A stretch of DNA of 64,000 bases, taken from assembly GCF_029227915.1 (NCBI RefSeq), contig NC_079876.1, positions 14,010,001 through 14,074,000 on the forward strand, read 5' to 3'. This DNA is from Hydractinia symbiolongicarpus. Lineage: Eukaryota > Cnidaria > Hydrozoa > Anthoathecata > Hydractiniidae. Shown here piece after piece: positions 13,401-26,359 of the stretch. Under the pieces are notes generated by a model. It saw nothing but the letters and a program-made list of their open reading frames with translations. It was not told the DNA's origin and did not search any database. The position numbers were made by a program, and so were the translations under genes. Position 1 is the first letter of the stretch, and each line of letters begins with the position of its first letter.

Positions 13401-16400
13401 AGTTACATACATTTATGAGACAAAATAAGACAAGGCGAGACAAATGAAGAGGCTAATGTTTAAATTCAATATTATTATTATTATTATTTTTTATCTACTT
13501 AAGCTTCTTTTGTAATATAATATAAAATGTCATTTAGAATAATTCTCAAATGGAAGCAAAGGGAAAGTCTTCTAATAAACTTAAAAACAACTTGGAAGTG
13601 CTAGAAGAAAAAAGTAAAACTGATGCCGAATTAGTTACTGATGCACAAAATCATTATCATGCTGTGTCAGCAGGTTTATCAAGTAATGACGATGGAGAAG
13701 ACAAAACATTAGCTGACCAAATGATGGGTATGATTTTTGCTGACCTTAAAAAAATAAATCCATCTCAGCGAGGATCTTCTTATAATGTATTTTATTTAGA
13801 CTGTAAAAATGCTGCAAGTAAAGCTGAGACGGAAGTAAAGCAAGCGCAGATAAAGTAGGACTTATTTTTCGGAATAAATTTGTCTTGATTTTCGTCTTGT
13901 TTGTTTGCAAACCATGTTTTTTTTTTAATTTTCTTGCCCAGGTTTGGAATTTAAATTTCAAAATTAAGTATAAAACAAGAAATAAATAAGTATATAGTTA
14001 TAGTTCTAATAATTGCTGGATTTTAAAAATAACTTATTTTATCATTTTGTTTAGGCTTAAGCATGAGGAAAGTGAACTAAAGCGAAAGCAAGCTGATTTA
14101 AAATCAACCGCCAAAAATTATGAGAAAGACACGGCTGCGTTTGACGCATTAGAAAAAGAAAGAAATAAGCTACAGGCATGTTCCTTCTGTATGCAAAAAT
14201 AGTTTTATATGTAGCAGCATGTTAAGTAAGCAGGTATTTAAAGGATTTTTTTTTGTAGAGTCAACTGGAGAAGTTAAATTATGAAGAAGGGAAAGAAGAA
14301 CAGCTTGTAGCTTCTAGGTTTGTTTATTGGTCATAGCAACGTACATGTATGTCACGTGTATGTCACACGCAATAGCGAAGTGCAGTATATGTATATCACA
14401 TGTGATAGGGGAGTGATGTATATGTATGTCTTACACAATAGGGAAGTGACATATATGTAATTCACAGTTTCTCTCTGAATACGTTTATGAGATTTTTTTG
14501 ATTTGCCCAAAGTTACTGGATAAATAGTAGAAAGTTGCATTTTCGGATTTTTGAATTTTTTTTATAAAAATCGGAAATCTTTTTCCAAAAATAGGTTTTT
14601 GTGTTCCTGGGCCTGGGCTTGCATGCAAGGTAGTCCTGTTGCTATACAACCACCCAAAATTACAGTTTTTTTTATATCTTTATATCTGATCTTATATTAT
14701 ATCTGATGGTTTAGACTAGGTGACAGAACTTGAAACTCTAAAGGAAACCTTGCCTCTAAACCCCTTATTGGCTACATGGCTGACATTTTATTTAAACTAG
14801 TCGATGGCCCGTGTAAGAATCCACGGGTCCGCTTATCCTTTTTATACCACTTAAGTGTGTCTCGCTATATGCGGTACCATTTTGCGAGACAGACAGACGC
14901 ACACAGGTATTATAATATAGATAATTATCCTTAGGCTGTAGAAAGACATTTTTACTATTCTATTCCTATTTATTCACTTCTTTATAAAATCCTTGTTTGT
15001 TTTTTAGGCGACAGCTCCAAACAGAAGTTACGAATCTTGAAAACAATGTGGAGACATTAGAAGCAAGGCAAGTAATTCATAATGGATTACAATAACACTG
15101 ACAATTGCAAAAGCAGTTTATATGTAACCCATTAACATTTGAATTACTATACTTCTCATAATAATAATTAAGTTTACATGTGTACATAACCGACAACAAG
15201 GCTACATCATAGAAACGAGACAGAGTAAACATACATATCAGAAAAGTGGCACATAACGTTGTCTAATAACTGACTAGACTTTTGGTTTTAGATTATGCTT
15301 AAATGATATATTGGTAATATAAATATATTTTAGGTTTCCGAATTTACAGTTTCAGTATGAAGATCCTGAACCTCGTTTTGACAGACGGAAGGTAAAAACA
15401 TTTGAATTTCTTAGACAAGAAGAACACTAAGCCTATGATGTGAAATGTATTTTTTATTTCAGGTGAAAGGTTTAGTGTGTAATCTAATTAAAGTAAAAGA
15501 CATCGAATATGCAACAGGTGTGCAAGTTGCTGCAGGTGCCAAGGTGAAATTATTTTTATTTTTTGTTGCCTCACATGCTCATAATTATTGAAATTATTAA
15601 TAACAGTTTTTATATATTTTAGTATTTACTGCATCTCGGATTAATTAAAATCATTAGCCTGTTTTTTAGGGGTAATTTACGTCACCACTCAGATTTTGCT
15701 GAGGCAAATGCTGACTTGTTTACAATAGCTTCTGACTTGCTTCAGCAACCTTTTGCCAACATGCTTGCAGCACACTCTAAATTTGTTAAAGTTCACTTTC
15801 AATTTTGTTTAATATACTTTTCTGTCATCTTCATTCGATGATTTTTATAGGCGATATTCCTCTTTCTAATCTTTCTAACCTTTTTATTTTTCCTACAATA
15901 ATGGTCTTTACTCAAGCAAGCTTACATTTGGTGGTTTACAGTAACTTATTCAAAGGACCACAACCTTTTAATTTGGAATCATCATCATCATCATCATTCT
16001 CGGCTTAACGTCCGTTTTCCATGCCAGCATGGGTTGGACAGGGATTTGCCCCAGGAACTATCAAGTCCCATTGTTTCTTTTTATAGCTATATAATGTTGT
16101 GGTTGACACAGAGAGAACTGGTAAACAGCTTTTGGAGAGAGGTCAATTGAAAAGAAAAGTAACATTGATACCTTTGAACAAGATTGCTCACAGATCGATC
16201 AGTCAAGATGTTATCAATAAAGCAAAATCTGTTGTATGCATGTCTTCGTTTTCGTTTCATTGCTTCTACATGCTTCTACATACAGAAATTTGGAATACCG
16301 TAATGATCTGAACAAGCGCCCTGGGCACTTATAAAATTTATGGATTTTTTGCATGGGCACTTAATCGACGAGAGCGCTTAAAAAAAAGCTGTCCGCTTAT

Positions 16401-19400
16401 AAATTTTTCCTAATTTTGTACAAATTTAATACAACGTTAATTTTCAAAATTTTTTTTCCTGAAAAATGAAACTGAACAATATATGTAACAAAATAATAAA
16501 CTTTAGTCTTTATAGGGTTCTCAATATAAGAAAGTAAGATTTTTAAATAAGCACCGAGTTTCTCAAGGTAGTTTTCGACTAAGCGCCCCCTTTTATCAGG
16601 GGGGCGCTTTTTTTTTTTTGGGGAGGGGCGCTTAATAAGTGCTGGGCGCTTATTGAACTTTGAGGAAATTACCTGGGCGCTTATTCGAGGGGGGCGCTTA
16701 AAAAAAGCTGGGCGCTTAATCGGATCATTACAGTATTTTACTTGTACCTACTGTCACGTTTTTTAATCAAACCAATATTAACTATTAATTATTAAAATTA
16801 ACTTAAAACATATATTTATTTACATTTACAATATTGTGAATGTCTTCCTGTTGAAAGTGAACCGAAGCTTTTTTGATTATCTTATTACATGCCCATAATT
16901 AATGCGAACAAAAATTAACGCAAATTTCGAATTTTGATTACAAAAGGTTGTAATTAACGAGAATTGATGAATTTCAAATTTTCAGATGATATTTAATTAA
17001 AGCAAATTTTTTAAACACAAGGTAGACACTTTTTACAGGTTTAAACTGAGAGAATAAAGCATAGAAACTTTTGTGATTTGTCATTCTAAGGAGAAGATTA
17101 AAGAGCTTAAAAATGTCAATATGTTTATTCTCTTTCTATTTCTATTGATCCAAACTATATATCCAGGAGTTATTTTGCAGGCGTTAGAAAAATATTTTTA
17201 AGAATTAAGGTTAACTGAGGATTTTTTAGCGTCAGACATTAATTAACGGAGGGGTAATTACGCAACGAATAAATTAACAGACTTTTAATTAACGCAAATT
17301 TTGAAAATTCGCGTTATTTACTTGCTTCGTTATTTTCATGTAATAAGGTTTCGGATACGCAAGCATTTTTTTGAGTAACGACTTTTTGTTTTGTTTTCTA
17401 GATATGTTCATTTAAGTTTTTTGCATTGATGATTTTTGTTTTATAATATGCGTAAAAATATACTTCAAAGAAATCCAAATTCCACATTATTCGTCATGCA
17501 TCATTTTAAACACATTTATATTTAGGTTGGCAAAGAAAATGTACACACAGCTTTATCTCTAGTTGGGTACGACAATGAAGTTGAATCCGCAATGAGATTC
17601 GTATTTGGTTCTGCTTTTGTGGCAAAAACTCTAGATTGTGCTAAAAAGGTTTGCATGATGCCTATTTGTTTGCTATACAGAATGAAACAAATGTCGGAAT
17701 TCCAAAAACAAACTAATTTATTTGAAACCTTGCTAGTACAGGTAAGGTCCTATATGTGTCTGTCTGTCCGTTACAGCTTTTCTCAGAATTGGATCATTAG
17801 ATTTCTTTGATTTTTCGCACAATGACAAGGAACAATTGACCCTCGAATAGACAATTTTCTGATAAATAATTTTTTTACGCCTCTAAAATGGCAGATATAT
17901 GTGCAAAAGCAAAAACATGGTCTAAAATATGGTTTGTAGGACATTTTTTAGGATTGAATCATTAGCTTTTTCTGATATTTTTTACAAAGTTAGGTAACAG
18001 TTGACCCTCAAATGTGACGAAGTCAGTTTTTTAAGAATTATTTTTCGTGGGTAAAATGAGTCTGAAAGGTTAAAAAAACAACCAGATTTTCGAACTTTTT
18101 TGAGGATTGGATTGTTAGTTTTTCCCGATGTTTTAAATTCAGGTAGGTCCATTAAAGTTTCGCTTGTTATATCATTATAAAGAAAAACAACTATTAATTA
18201 TAAGAACTGATTATTAGCAACCATAAGATGAACTGTTAACTGGTAAAGTTTTTCTGGTAAAGAAAAACAAACTCCACTAGTGAATAAAGGGCCACCCTTT
18301 ATTCACTAGTGGAGTTTGTTTTTCTTTTAATTATTTTTTTTGTTCGTTTATTTAAGGTTGCTTTTGATCCTCAAGTAAAAACAAAAACAGTGACGATGGA
18401 GGGTGATGTGTTTGATCCTGCAGGAACGTTATCTGGTGGTAAGTTTTGTTGGTATGAAAGCTTTGTTTAATCACAAATAATTCTTACTTCTCTCCTGCTT
18501 AGTGGCTTATTCCACATCTAAAAGTGACTGGTCATTTGTAACTGACTACTACTAAAAACTACTTGAATATAGGTGCACGTGCTAGTCAAACATCAATCTT
18601 GGTGAAGCTTCAAGAACTGCAAGATGCATCAGCACAACTTCATTTAAAGAAAACTGAATTTGCAAAAGTTGATCACGAGTTAAAAGGAATTAAGAGTGTG
18701 GCTGATAGGTTGGAATTTCTTTTTATCTTAATACAAGAATGATTATACACTAAACATCCTTATGTTGTAATACTGTTAAACTGAAAATTTGCTTTTAAAA
18801 ACAAATCTTTGTGTATATTTTTTTTATTGGCAGTATTGATGTTTAGTTCTGTGTTGTTGACAGTATTGGTGTGTAATTTGATGTTGTTCACAGTATTGGT
18901 GTGTAGTTCGATTTTGTTGACTGTATTGGTGTACAGTTTTGTGTTGTTGACAGTATTAGTGTTTACAAATGTAAATCAAGAGGTTCTGTGTAGTTGCATA
19001 TTGTAATAATCTTCTTGTTCAGATACAACCAGCTGTCAACTCAGCTGGATATGAAATCTCGGGAAGTAGAACTTGTTCAAGAACGTCTCAAACAAAGTAC
19101 CCATCATCTTAAAGTTGAAGAATTAAAATCACATGAAAACTCAATAGGTATTAAATTACACTTTACATTACAACACTAAGTTGTTTATCATGTCAAATAC
19201 AGCAACTCTTTTTTTACCTTCTCTGATAGACTGTTATACTGAAGCTATCATCTTCTAATAATAGTAAGGGGTAGGCCTTGAAATCATCTCTGAAAAATAA
19301 CCCCAGGGGCTTAGTCAAATATCTATGGTAATGAAATAAATTTACAAAATGATTTTGGTCTTGTACAACTAAGCGATATGGTAAGGAGACATCAGGGGTA

Positions 19401-22400
19401 TATCATATATTTAAATAATGATAGATGTTTGTTATTTCCTCTCTTTCTTTTTTTAGTTGAGCAGAAAGAAATCATCAAGCAAGCTAATGAAACAAAGAAG
19501 AATGCAACTTCAAAATGTAAAGACTTAGAGTTGAAGATGAAGGTGAGTATGGTTATTCTGTTAGTAATGAAGATTTTAAAAAGGGTGACCAGCGATGTGG
19601 GAAACCTAGAGGGACCGGTAAACTCTGGGCTTTTGAAAATTGGGTCAAAAAGTCAGGAAAATATGTTGTATAAACCTCAGGTGTCGGCTATTTGAGTGTA
19701 AAGAAATATAAAGCCTTAAAAATGTTTTTTGTAACAAAGAGTTTTTGTGAAAAAAATACGTTTCAATGTTACACAACCACAAGAAATTGCAAAAGTTCGA
19801 CGTTTCAAGAAGTTTTCGAAAGGTTCGATAAGGTTCGATATACCTTAATTTGCTTCCGCGTTGGTCATTTGCTTTTTCAGCCCTTTTTAAAACTCATTTA
19901 CACTTACATATACACAAAGAACCAGGCATCCGAAATAGTTTAATTCACAACGCTTTGTTCATGTTTTTAAAAATCGACTGACTGATTCGAAAAAGTTCGA
20001 ATGGTCGAATTCTAGTGGAAAAGTTCGATTTTTAGACAAAAAATCACCGAAAGGAAATGGCAAATTTGTTCGATCTACCAAGGTGTTTTATTTTCCCAAA
20101 AATACGTGTTAACTGTATTACAATTTCTTATTGATCATACTCAACGGGTAGTATTTTGTTGATGTAGGTTTTTCCAAGACCCTTTCTTTTATTACGTTAT
20201 TCTTTATCTCAGGAAAAAGCGGCTTACAGAGAAAAAGAACTTAAAAATGCTGAGTCGGCTTTAACGAAAGCAAAACAGAAAGCCGAAATGTCTTTAAAAG
20301 AATTCAAAAGTAAACAGCAGGTAAATATGTTTGTTTTGTTTAGAAGTGTGATTCCAAATACCTTCCAAATACATAAATAACCTCGTCTTCGATTTTAGCA
20401 TCTGGAAATAAGGATGAGAGTGATATCGCTTTGTCTGGACTATTATGCTAATGCTATAAATCAGCCTGTTCTTTTGTAGAATCCTAGCTTTACACTCTCT
20501 AAGGAAATATCTAGAATTTCAAAAATATTGTCAAAAAGGAAAAGTCTAGAAAATTATGAATTCTTTCAGAAAAATCAATTTAATATGTCCAGGATTTTAG
20601 GTTAAACTGGTCATTCAGAGCTATTTATTATTATTTGACTGCGATACAAATCTGGGGAAAAAATAACACGGATTAGGTTCCTAAATTACTCAGGAAAATA
20701 ACTGTCCATGAGTATAGTGTTTTTGCGGCCGATATCTGTTCTGTGAAATACTTAGTCTTGTCATTGGCTAATCACATATTAAAGAAAATGTGTTTGCCAG
20801 GCCTGAAAAAATAAAACATTTCCAGAAGTTCGGATAATTAGCAATGTCATATTTGGTTATTTTGTCATTCGCCAAAATTGTAATAGGGATTTCACTTGTG
20901 TATGCCTGTGCTTGAATAACCTTGTAATATGGTGAAATTGTTGTGAAAAACCTTTTTTCTGTTTTACAAAACTTGAACAAAGACTGTTCTGTAACCACAC
21001 TGTTTATTAGTGTGATATTACAGAAGGTTTATTTACAGTAAATTCTAAATCATGATAGAACGTGATATGCTTGATGTTCGTTGATTCATTGATTAATAAT
21101 TATCGTTTTGTAGGAGCTTGAAGAACTTCATCTTGAGGTTGAAGTATTGACAGGTGAAATAAAAGCTTTAGAAGATCAGGTATACCCTATTTTAGATGCT
21201 TGTACAATCAGTAGAATCAAACTGTAACAACATGACTTTATATTTTCCTTTTATGTAGATTAAAGCCATCGATGAAGGTATGAAACCTATGGAAGAGGAG
21301 ATCACTTCGTTGAGTGAAGTAGCTGCTACGAAGAAGGTGCGTGCTCAATATATGTGATATAAACATGCTTGAAGTAACGTGTTCTGACAAAGAGGAGAGC
21401 AAAAAAAGGTTTCGAATTTTAACAGTGGAGAAGGCTGCAAGAACAATTGTTAACATTTGATCATAAAGTCTGGTTATTCATGTTATATGTATTTCTCTCT
21501 TACCTTGTCTCGGAAATTTTCGGTTCGATCAATAAATTTGCTAACAAGAAGTGTTGATTCAACTGTCTTAATGGTAGTTAATACCCGCGAAATGTAAAGT
21601 TTTCAACCCGCGAAATCACCTACCCATAAAAATTAGTACAATTAAGGTAATTTTGGTGATGAGAAAACGCAGGGTTTTTTCTTTCGTAATAACTAGCATT
21701 GTATCTAGTATTTGTAGCATACAATGTTTTAGTTTTTTTTAAAATATATTGGCATTTGTCTTCAGGCAGCCGTGAAAGACGCAGAAGAAAAATTAGCCAA
21801 TCAAAAGGAAGCATTACGATTGTGTAGTGAGGTACAACTTATTTTTCCTGACAGTAGAAATAAATCATTTTTATGACCAGTCGGTTGCCTGTGGATAAAT
21901 CACGGGTTCGACCGTCCTTTATATGCCGCATTTCGTGTCTCGCTACTTGCGGTACCATTTTGCGCAGAGACAGACAGACGACGGCTGTTGTTATAGAGAA
22001 GGGTCGCGTTTAGCCTTAGTCCTTATAGATTTTATAAAAACTTTATATTACCAAGTAGATAACTTGTGTTAGCTAAGCGTGAAATGTGGATATTTCCTTT
22101 GAACTTCTATGTAATGTTCTTAATTTTTGTCCTTAGGTGTCATTTTGTTGTTATGAAACATTTTATATTTCAAGAAGCCCAACAGATTTTGTAATCTTTA
22201 GTGTTGACTTTCGAATCAACTAACATGTGATATTTCTCAGTCCTTTAACATGAATCTTTCTCAATCTTTCTGATTTTAATAAAAACATTAAATCAGAAAA
22301 TATTTGAAAAGTTACCTTGTCTGTTGTAACTTCCAGTTTTTAAGACAAGCTTGTGTTATTTTGGTTATGTGAGTCAAACAAATCAGTTCCAACTTGGTTG

Positions 22401-24584
22401 AGACACGCCAAGATTGTGCATCTTTCTTATGATTTGCCACCATTTTTCATAGAACATTACCACAAAATCGAAAGAAAAAGGCCAACTACTCAAAGAAGCG
22501 TCAAATGGTCAGTTAAAGTTCAAAGAGTTGGAACATAAAATCACCAAGATAAACAAAGATAGTCATGATGCTGCTCAAAGGGTATGTTCTTAAGCTGATT
22601 TTACACTATTAAAGTTTATTGTATGACGATGATTTTACACTATTTAAATTGTCTTGGCTAACTTTACACTACTCAGATTTATTGTCTTGAGCTGTTTTTA
22701 TGCTGGTCGAAACAACGGTCGAACTGATTTAGCACTATTTAGATTTTTCGCTCACAAGCCTTTTAATTCAACCGCATTCTCTTCGCAATACCATTCTTCA
22801 TGCAAATAATCATTCTGTGTTTATTATTACATGAGTTCCTGCATATTAACTGATATTTAAATTGTATTGCTTCAGGTGGAGCTCATGTTGGATAAATATG
22901 AGTGGATTCGTAACGAGCAGCAGTACTTTGGGCAGGCCAACACAGCTTACGATTTCAAAGCAAACGACCCAAAGGAAGCGTCGAAACGATTGAACCGATT
23001 GAATGAATCGAAAGACAAACTTGGTAAAAATGTCAACATGAGAGCGATGAACATGCTGGGAAAAGCAGAAGAAAAGGTATGTAGACGGGGGTTATTGTAT
23101 ATCATAAAAGGTGTTACTTACTTCTTAGTCTTTTAATGACTACCCCCGTCTTGCGCTTGATGGTTACAGCCAGTGTCGATCCACTTTTTCGCATACCGTA
23201 AGGCGTCGAAAAACACATCAAACCTTTTCAATTGCTATTTTGTTTTATTTAAGTATAATGATTTGATGAAAAAGAAACGTATTGTTGAAAATGATAAAGA
23301 GAAGATAGAAGATGTCATCAGAGAGTTGGACGAGAAGAAGAACGAAGCATTGAGACAAGCCTGGGTGAAAGTAAATAAGGTAAATATGTTGACTTGATTT
23401 TTTTGTACCCTGATGGTTTCAAAGAGCGCCTGTAAAACTCAGGAAAATAGATTTAGTCCTGGAACATCTGTAAAAACAACCATTGCTCATTGAAATCCTG
23501 AAAAAACTTTTTAATGATTATCCTGGAAAAAAGACCTTTTAAACGATTAAATGGGAGTTTTTTAGTACTGGCGATTACAATTACTCTTTTAATTTTTGAC
23601 TCATTTTGTTACAACCTGAATCAGCTGGTAATGCAATTAGTTTGTAACATTTTAGACTATCTTTGAAAGTGGCAAAATCGACTGAAATTTTTACTCAAAT
23701 TTGTCTAACAGTCATGTTAACTCATGAAATTTTGTCCAAACTTGCCTGCCAACTCTGAAATCGCAGCAAAGGATACAAGTGTGATTGTGTGACGGAAAAA
23801 GGACTTTGCTTTTAAACATATTTGATAACCTTTGTATGTCGCGTCGTTCTTCAAAATTAATACCCGCAGAATGTGATGTTTCAACCCGCGAAATTAAGTA
23901 CTCGCGAAAATTGTCCAACAATATTAATCCCAATCCGTTAAACTTGATAACGTGTTTTTCAATGTTTTTAAGGATTTTGGAAGTATATTTTCGACTTTGC
24001 TGCCTGGTTCCAACGCTAAACTGTCTCCTCCGGAAGGTCAAGGAGTCTTGGATGGTTTGGAAGTAAAAGTGGCGTTTGGAAACGTGTGGAAAGAAAGTCT
24101 CACTGAACTGAGCGGAGGGCAAAGGTTTGTTTTAATGCTTTTTGCCAGCCAATCATAATGTTCAAATTTATTTCGCCACCCAATCATAATGTTCAAATTC
24201 GAAAAAAGGATAACCACTTACAATATATAGTTCATGCGCTATTTGCAGTACTCTTTTTGTGCGTTTAGATCATTAGTTGCACTGTCACTGATCCTTTCCA
24301 TGTTACTGTTCAAACCTGCACCTATCTATATATTGGATGAAGTAGACGCAGCACTTGATTTATCGCACACGCAAAATATCGGTCAAATGTTACGACAACA
24401 TTTTCAACACTCGCAATTCATCGTCGTGTCGTTAAAAGATGGAATGTTCAACAATGCAAACGTCTTATTCAAAACGAAATTCGTTGATGGTGTTTCGACC
24501 GTTGCGCGTTTCGTTCAAAACCAAGCGCATAGAGATGCGCCAAAACAACCTTTGCTGTCGGAAAACAAGAAGCGACGAAAGTAA
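7421..24584 (+). CDS. SMC2: SMC2, condensin core ATPase (complete, 33 coding exons)
   Basis: SMC2 pairs with SMC4 in condensin I and II and drives mitotic chromosome compaction. Exons: 7421-7588, 7669-7818, 8186-8308, 9092-9130, 10686-10796, 11547-11591, 11988-12080, 12232-12309, 12432-12494, 12996-13049, 13134-13229, 13538-13727, 13800-13854, 14055-14175, 14259-14317, 15008-15067, 15334-15391, 15463-15543, 16087-16230, 17526-17648, 18357-18438, 18573-18708, 19023-19147, 19457-19542, 20213-20320, 21114-21179, 21259-21336, 21766-21831, 22453-22581, 22876-23076, 23254-23379, 23973-24124, 24269-24584. They total 3582 nt in one frame (1193 aa; human SMC2 is 1197). Walker [10 protein letters not shown] is in exon 1, the hinge spans exons 17-21, the signature LSGGQR closes exon 32, and Walker [11 protein letters not shown] is in exon 33. 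Coiled-coil arms lie between. The start follows a splice acceptor at 7417-7418, implying a 5' UTR exon. Two introns use GC donors. The gene looks intact. Confidence 0.97.
9880..10190. repeat. Degenerate ~60-bp repeat in SMC2 intron 4
   Basis: The phrases AACAAAAT, TGTTTAAACTTCATA and CTTTTGAA recur every ~60 bp with many changes. It is an old tandem repeat within the long intron between exons 4 and 5. Nothing else of note was seen in the rest of that intron. Confidence 0.4.
14176..14258 (+). other. GC-AG intron in SMC2 (intron 14)
   Basis: Exon 14 ends CTACAG and is followed by GCATGT. Splicing exactly there keeps the reading frame into the next exon; no nearby GT donor does. It is therefore a GC-AG intron. 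Confidence 0.8.
14340..14465. repeat. Short ~50-bp tandem repeat in SMC2 intron 15
   Basis: About two and a half units containing GTATATGTAT, CACA..ATAG and GGGAAGTGA. Simple intronic repeat. Confidence 0.5.
14796..14928 (+). repeat. Dispersed ~130-bp repeat, copy 2 (plus)
   Basis: Starts ACTAGTCGATGGCCCGTG, contains TCTCGCTATATGCGGTACCA and GAGACAGACAGACG, and ends in TATTATAATATAG. Same family as 7117-7242 and 21875-22005. It lies in SMC2 intron 15. Confidence 0.7.
15068..15333 (+). other. GC-AG intron in SMC2 (intron 16)
   Basis: Exon 16 ends GAAGCAAG and is followed by GCAAGT, a textbook GC donor context. The frame continues correctly only with this donor. It is the second GC-AG intron among the 32 introns of the gene. 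Confidence 0.8.
16296..16735. mobile_element. MITE-like element with ~27-bp TIRs in SMC2 intron 19
   Basis: The left end (TACCGTAATGATCTGAACAA, then GCGCCC) and the right end (GGGCGCTTAATCGGATCATT, then ACAGTA) are inverted repeats. The interior repeats GGGCGCTTA on both strands and has a 10-T run near 16610. There is no coding capacity. It lies wholly inside the intron between exons 19 and 20, so the SMC2 frame is unaffected. Confidence 0.7.
17750..18150. repeat. About 2.5 units of a ~160-bp repeat in SMC2 intron 20
   Basis: The phrase GGATT(G)GATCATTAG..TTTTT(C)TGA recurs near 17785, 17950 and 18105, each followed by AACAGTTGACCCTC or a relative. Part of a dispersed repeat family. Confidence 0.55.
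18259..18327. repeat. Perfect 33-bp inverted repeat with 3-nt loop in SMC2 intron 20
   Basis: Arms 18259-18291 and 18295-18327 are exact reverse complements around the loop CCA. The structure ends 29 bp before the exon 21 start at 18357, so in the pre-mRNA it would form a long perfect hairpin close to the splice acceptor. It probably arose by a recent template switch or a small inverted duplication. Confidence 0.9.
18828..18965 (+). repeat. ~36-bp tandem repeat, four units, SMC2 intron 22
   Basis: GTTGACAGTATTGGTGT recurs four times with small changes. It creates a chance hydrophobic open frame that is not a gene. Confidence 0.75.
21875..22005 (+). repeat. Dispersed ~130-bp repeat, copy 3 (plus)
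   Basis: Contains GACCAGTCGGTTGCC..GTGG, ATGCCGCATTTCGTGTCTCG, TTGCGGTACCATTTTGCG and AGACAGACAGACG. Same family as 14796-14928. It lies in SMC2 intron 28. Confidence 0.7.
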
Positions 24585-25019
24585 CGGTAGCCGAATGTTA
24601 ATTGAAGCAATTCATGGACAGTCATTAAATGGTATATCATAAACTATTTGTTAATGAACCTACCCACTATAGTTTTAAAATTAATTTTGAAATAAGGGAC
24701 CAAAATAATTTTCTTTTTCAAAATCTGATATGTAAAAAATTATGCACTTAATTGGGTGAAACTGCGTTGATGACGTCATAAAAATATAACTTAATATGTA
24801 AATTAAAGCAGATTTTACTCAACGCAGGCACCCATTTCTACAAGTTCTAATGGTTTTCATATTTTTTTTATATGGTATCTTGAGATCTACAATCCTGAAT
24901 ATTTAAGATAAAGGCAGTTATTCATTATTTTTAAAACACGGTCAAAAGCTTTGCTACCCCACGCAACGTGAAATCCACGAACGATCCACGAGACTTCCTG
25001 AGTTTCAATATTTATCTAT
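24585..25019. other. 3' flank of SMC2, no other gene seen
   Basis: AT-rich DNA after the SMC2 stop at 24582-24584, presumably the 3' UTR and intergenic sequence. I did not find a polyadenylation site I would defend. Confidence 0.4.
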
Positions 25020-25625
25020 TAGACACCTGCATGCCAAATTTTTAGGTCCCATACCTTTTAGAGGCTTTGATATTGGCCATTATTCGAAACTACCTCTAAA
25101 AATCTCCATGAAATCCTTATAATGGGGAAAATTTAATAACTCCTGTTAGAATTATTCTTAAAACTTACAACACAACTTGGTTTTATTAAGAAGAAGAATT
25201 GTGCATAATTTGGACACGTGATTAATCCGATTTTGTCGGATTTTACCCGAAAATCCGCAAAAACCAGATTTTCGTGCGATTTTTGCAATTTTTATGCGAT
25301 CCACCTAAAAACCGGAAAATATGTTAAATAACTTTTATTTAGCTTTCAGAAACTTCAAGCAGAATGTAAAAATTCGCTCTAGAACTAAAGTAATTGAATT
25401 TTAAGGAGATAGTGGCATTTTTAACAGATTTCAAGCTTCTGATGACGTCACAGAAAATGTGCTGACGCAAGCAAATATTTATCGCTACCATTTTTTTTCT
25501 GTTATGACGTACTATAACTGTGCCAAGTTTGATTCAATTTGAACAACCCTATGAAAAGTTATTGAAAGGCGGCGGATTGCGCCCCCCGGTCATAGTATGA
25601 AAAAACCCCGGACCGAATAGGGTTA
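25020..25625 (+). repeat. ~600-bp dispersed non-coding repeat, copy 1
   Basis: A diverged second copy lies in the same orientation at 48465-49035. Shared blocks in the same order include GGTCCCATACCT, ATCGGATTTTACCC, AAAACCGG, CAGAATGTAAAAATTCG and TAATTGAATTTTAA. No coding capacity. It is a non-autonomous element of unknown class. Confidence 0.7.
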
Positions 25626-26359
25626 AGGCATGTGCTAGTCTGTTGTTTGTTCTTATAAAAAAATGTTAGTTAACTAAGCTAGCTGTTGAATTACTCGACC
25701 TCTATAAGCTCATATTCTTTACGAAGTATCTTAACCTATAAGTGAGAATAAAGCTACGTACTTTTTACAAGCAACCTAGGTAATGAAAGTCTGGACTCAA
25801 ACTAAGCTAAGAATTATTTTGCCAATTGCTTCACAAACTCCAGACCGTACGATCATTACTTAAACAATTTTTGTCATTTGGCAGAGTTCCCAAGTTTAAT
25901 GGTGGCAAAAAGTCTTCTCAAAATCAGCATATATCATTTAGAAAAAGTTTTTTGTGTGTATTAAGTTTACTGACGCAACACAATCTCGTTTCCAGGACTT
26001 TGGTTTTTGTAGTGGGGCGTTGGTCAAAGCAAAAAACCTTTGGTTGAGGTTGTCCAGAGGATTTACTGCTTGTTTAATTAGTTTCACGATACTGTTTAAA
26101 AACAAAAATTTAACTTCAAACACGGCGTATCCGTTAGATTGAAATAAGCGAGTAAAAAAAATATATTTTGGAGCAGATGTTATGTGAAAAAAAAAACTAG
26201 CCAAACGCGAAAAGTTGCATGCGTTGATCTTCCTGTGACGTTGAGTAACAACATGTACTTTCGCAACACGATGTTTGATATGAAACAACTGGCAGTCAAC
26301 CAGTAAAATACGAATCCTAAAACTGATGGCTACATTTTTACCAATTCCTGCTTCACCCA
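25626..26359. other. Left flank of the Polinton, no gene called
   Basis: Unique sequence up to the left TIR. A minus-strand open frame runs from the TIR into this flank but lacks convincing homology and is not called. The ACCCA copy of the insertion-site duplication is at 26355-26359. Confidence 0.5.
26355..26359. other. Target-site duplication, left copy (ACCCA)
   Basis: ACCCA directly precedes the left TIR and recurs at 42834-42838 after the right TIR. Polintons usually duplicate 6 bp. A sixth position would mismatch (C versus T), so only 5 bp are certain. Confidence 0.75.

Noticed and set aside
18809-19006. Hydrophobic 65-codon frame
   Set aside because: Produced by a 36-bp tandem repeat in an SMC2 intron.
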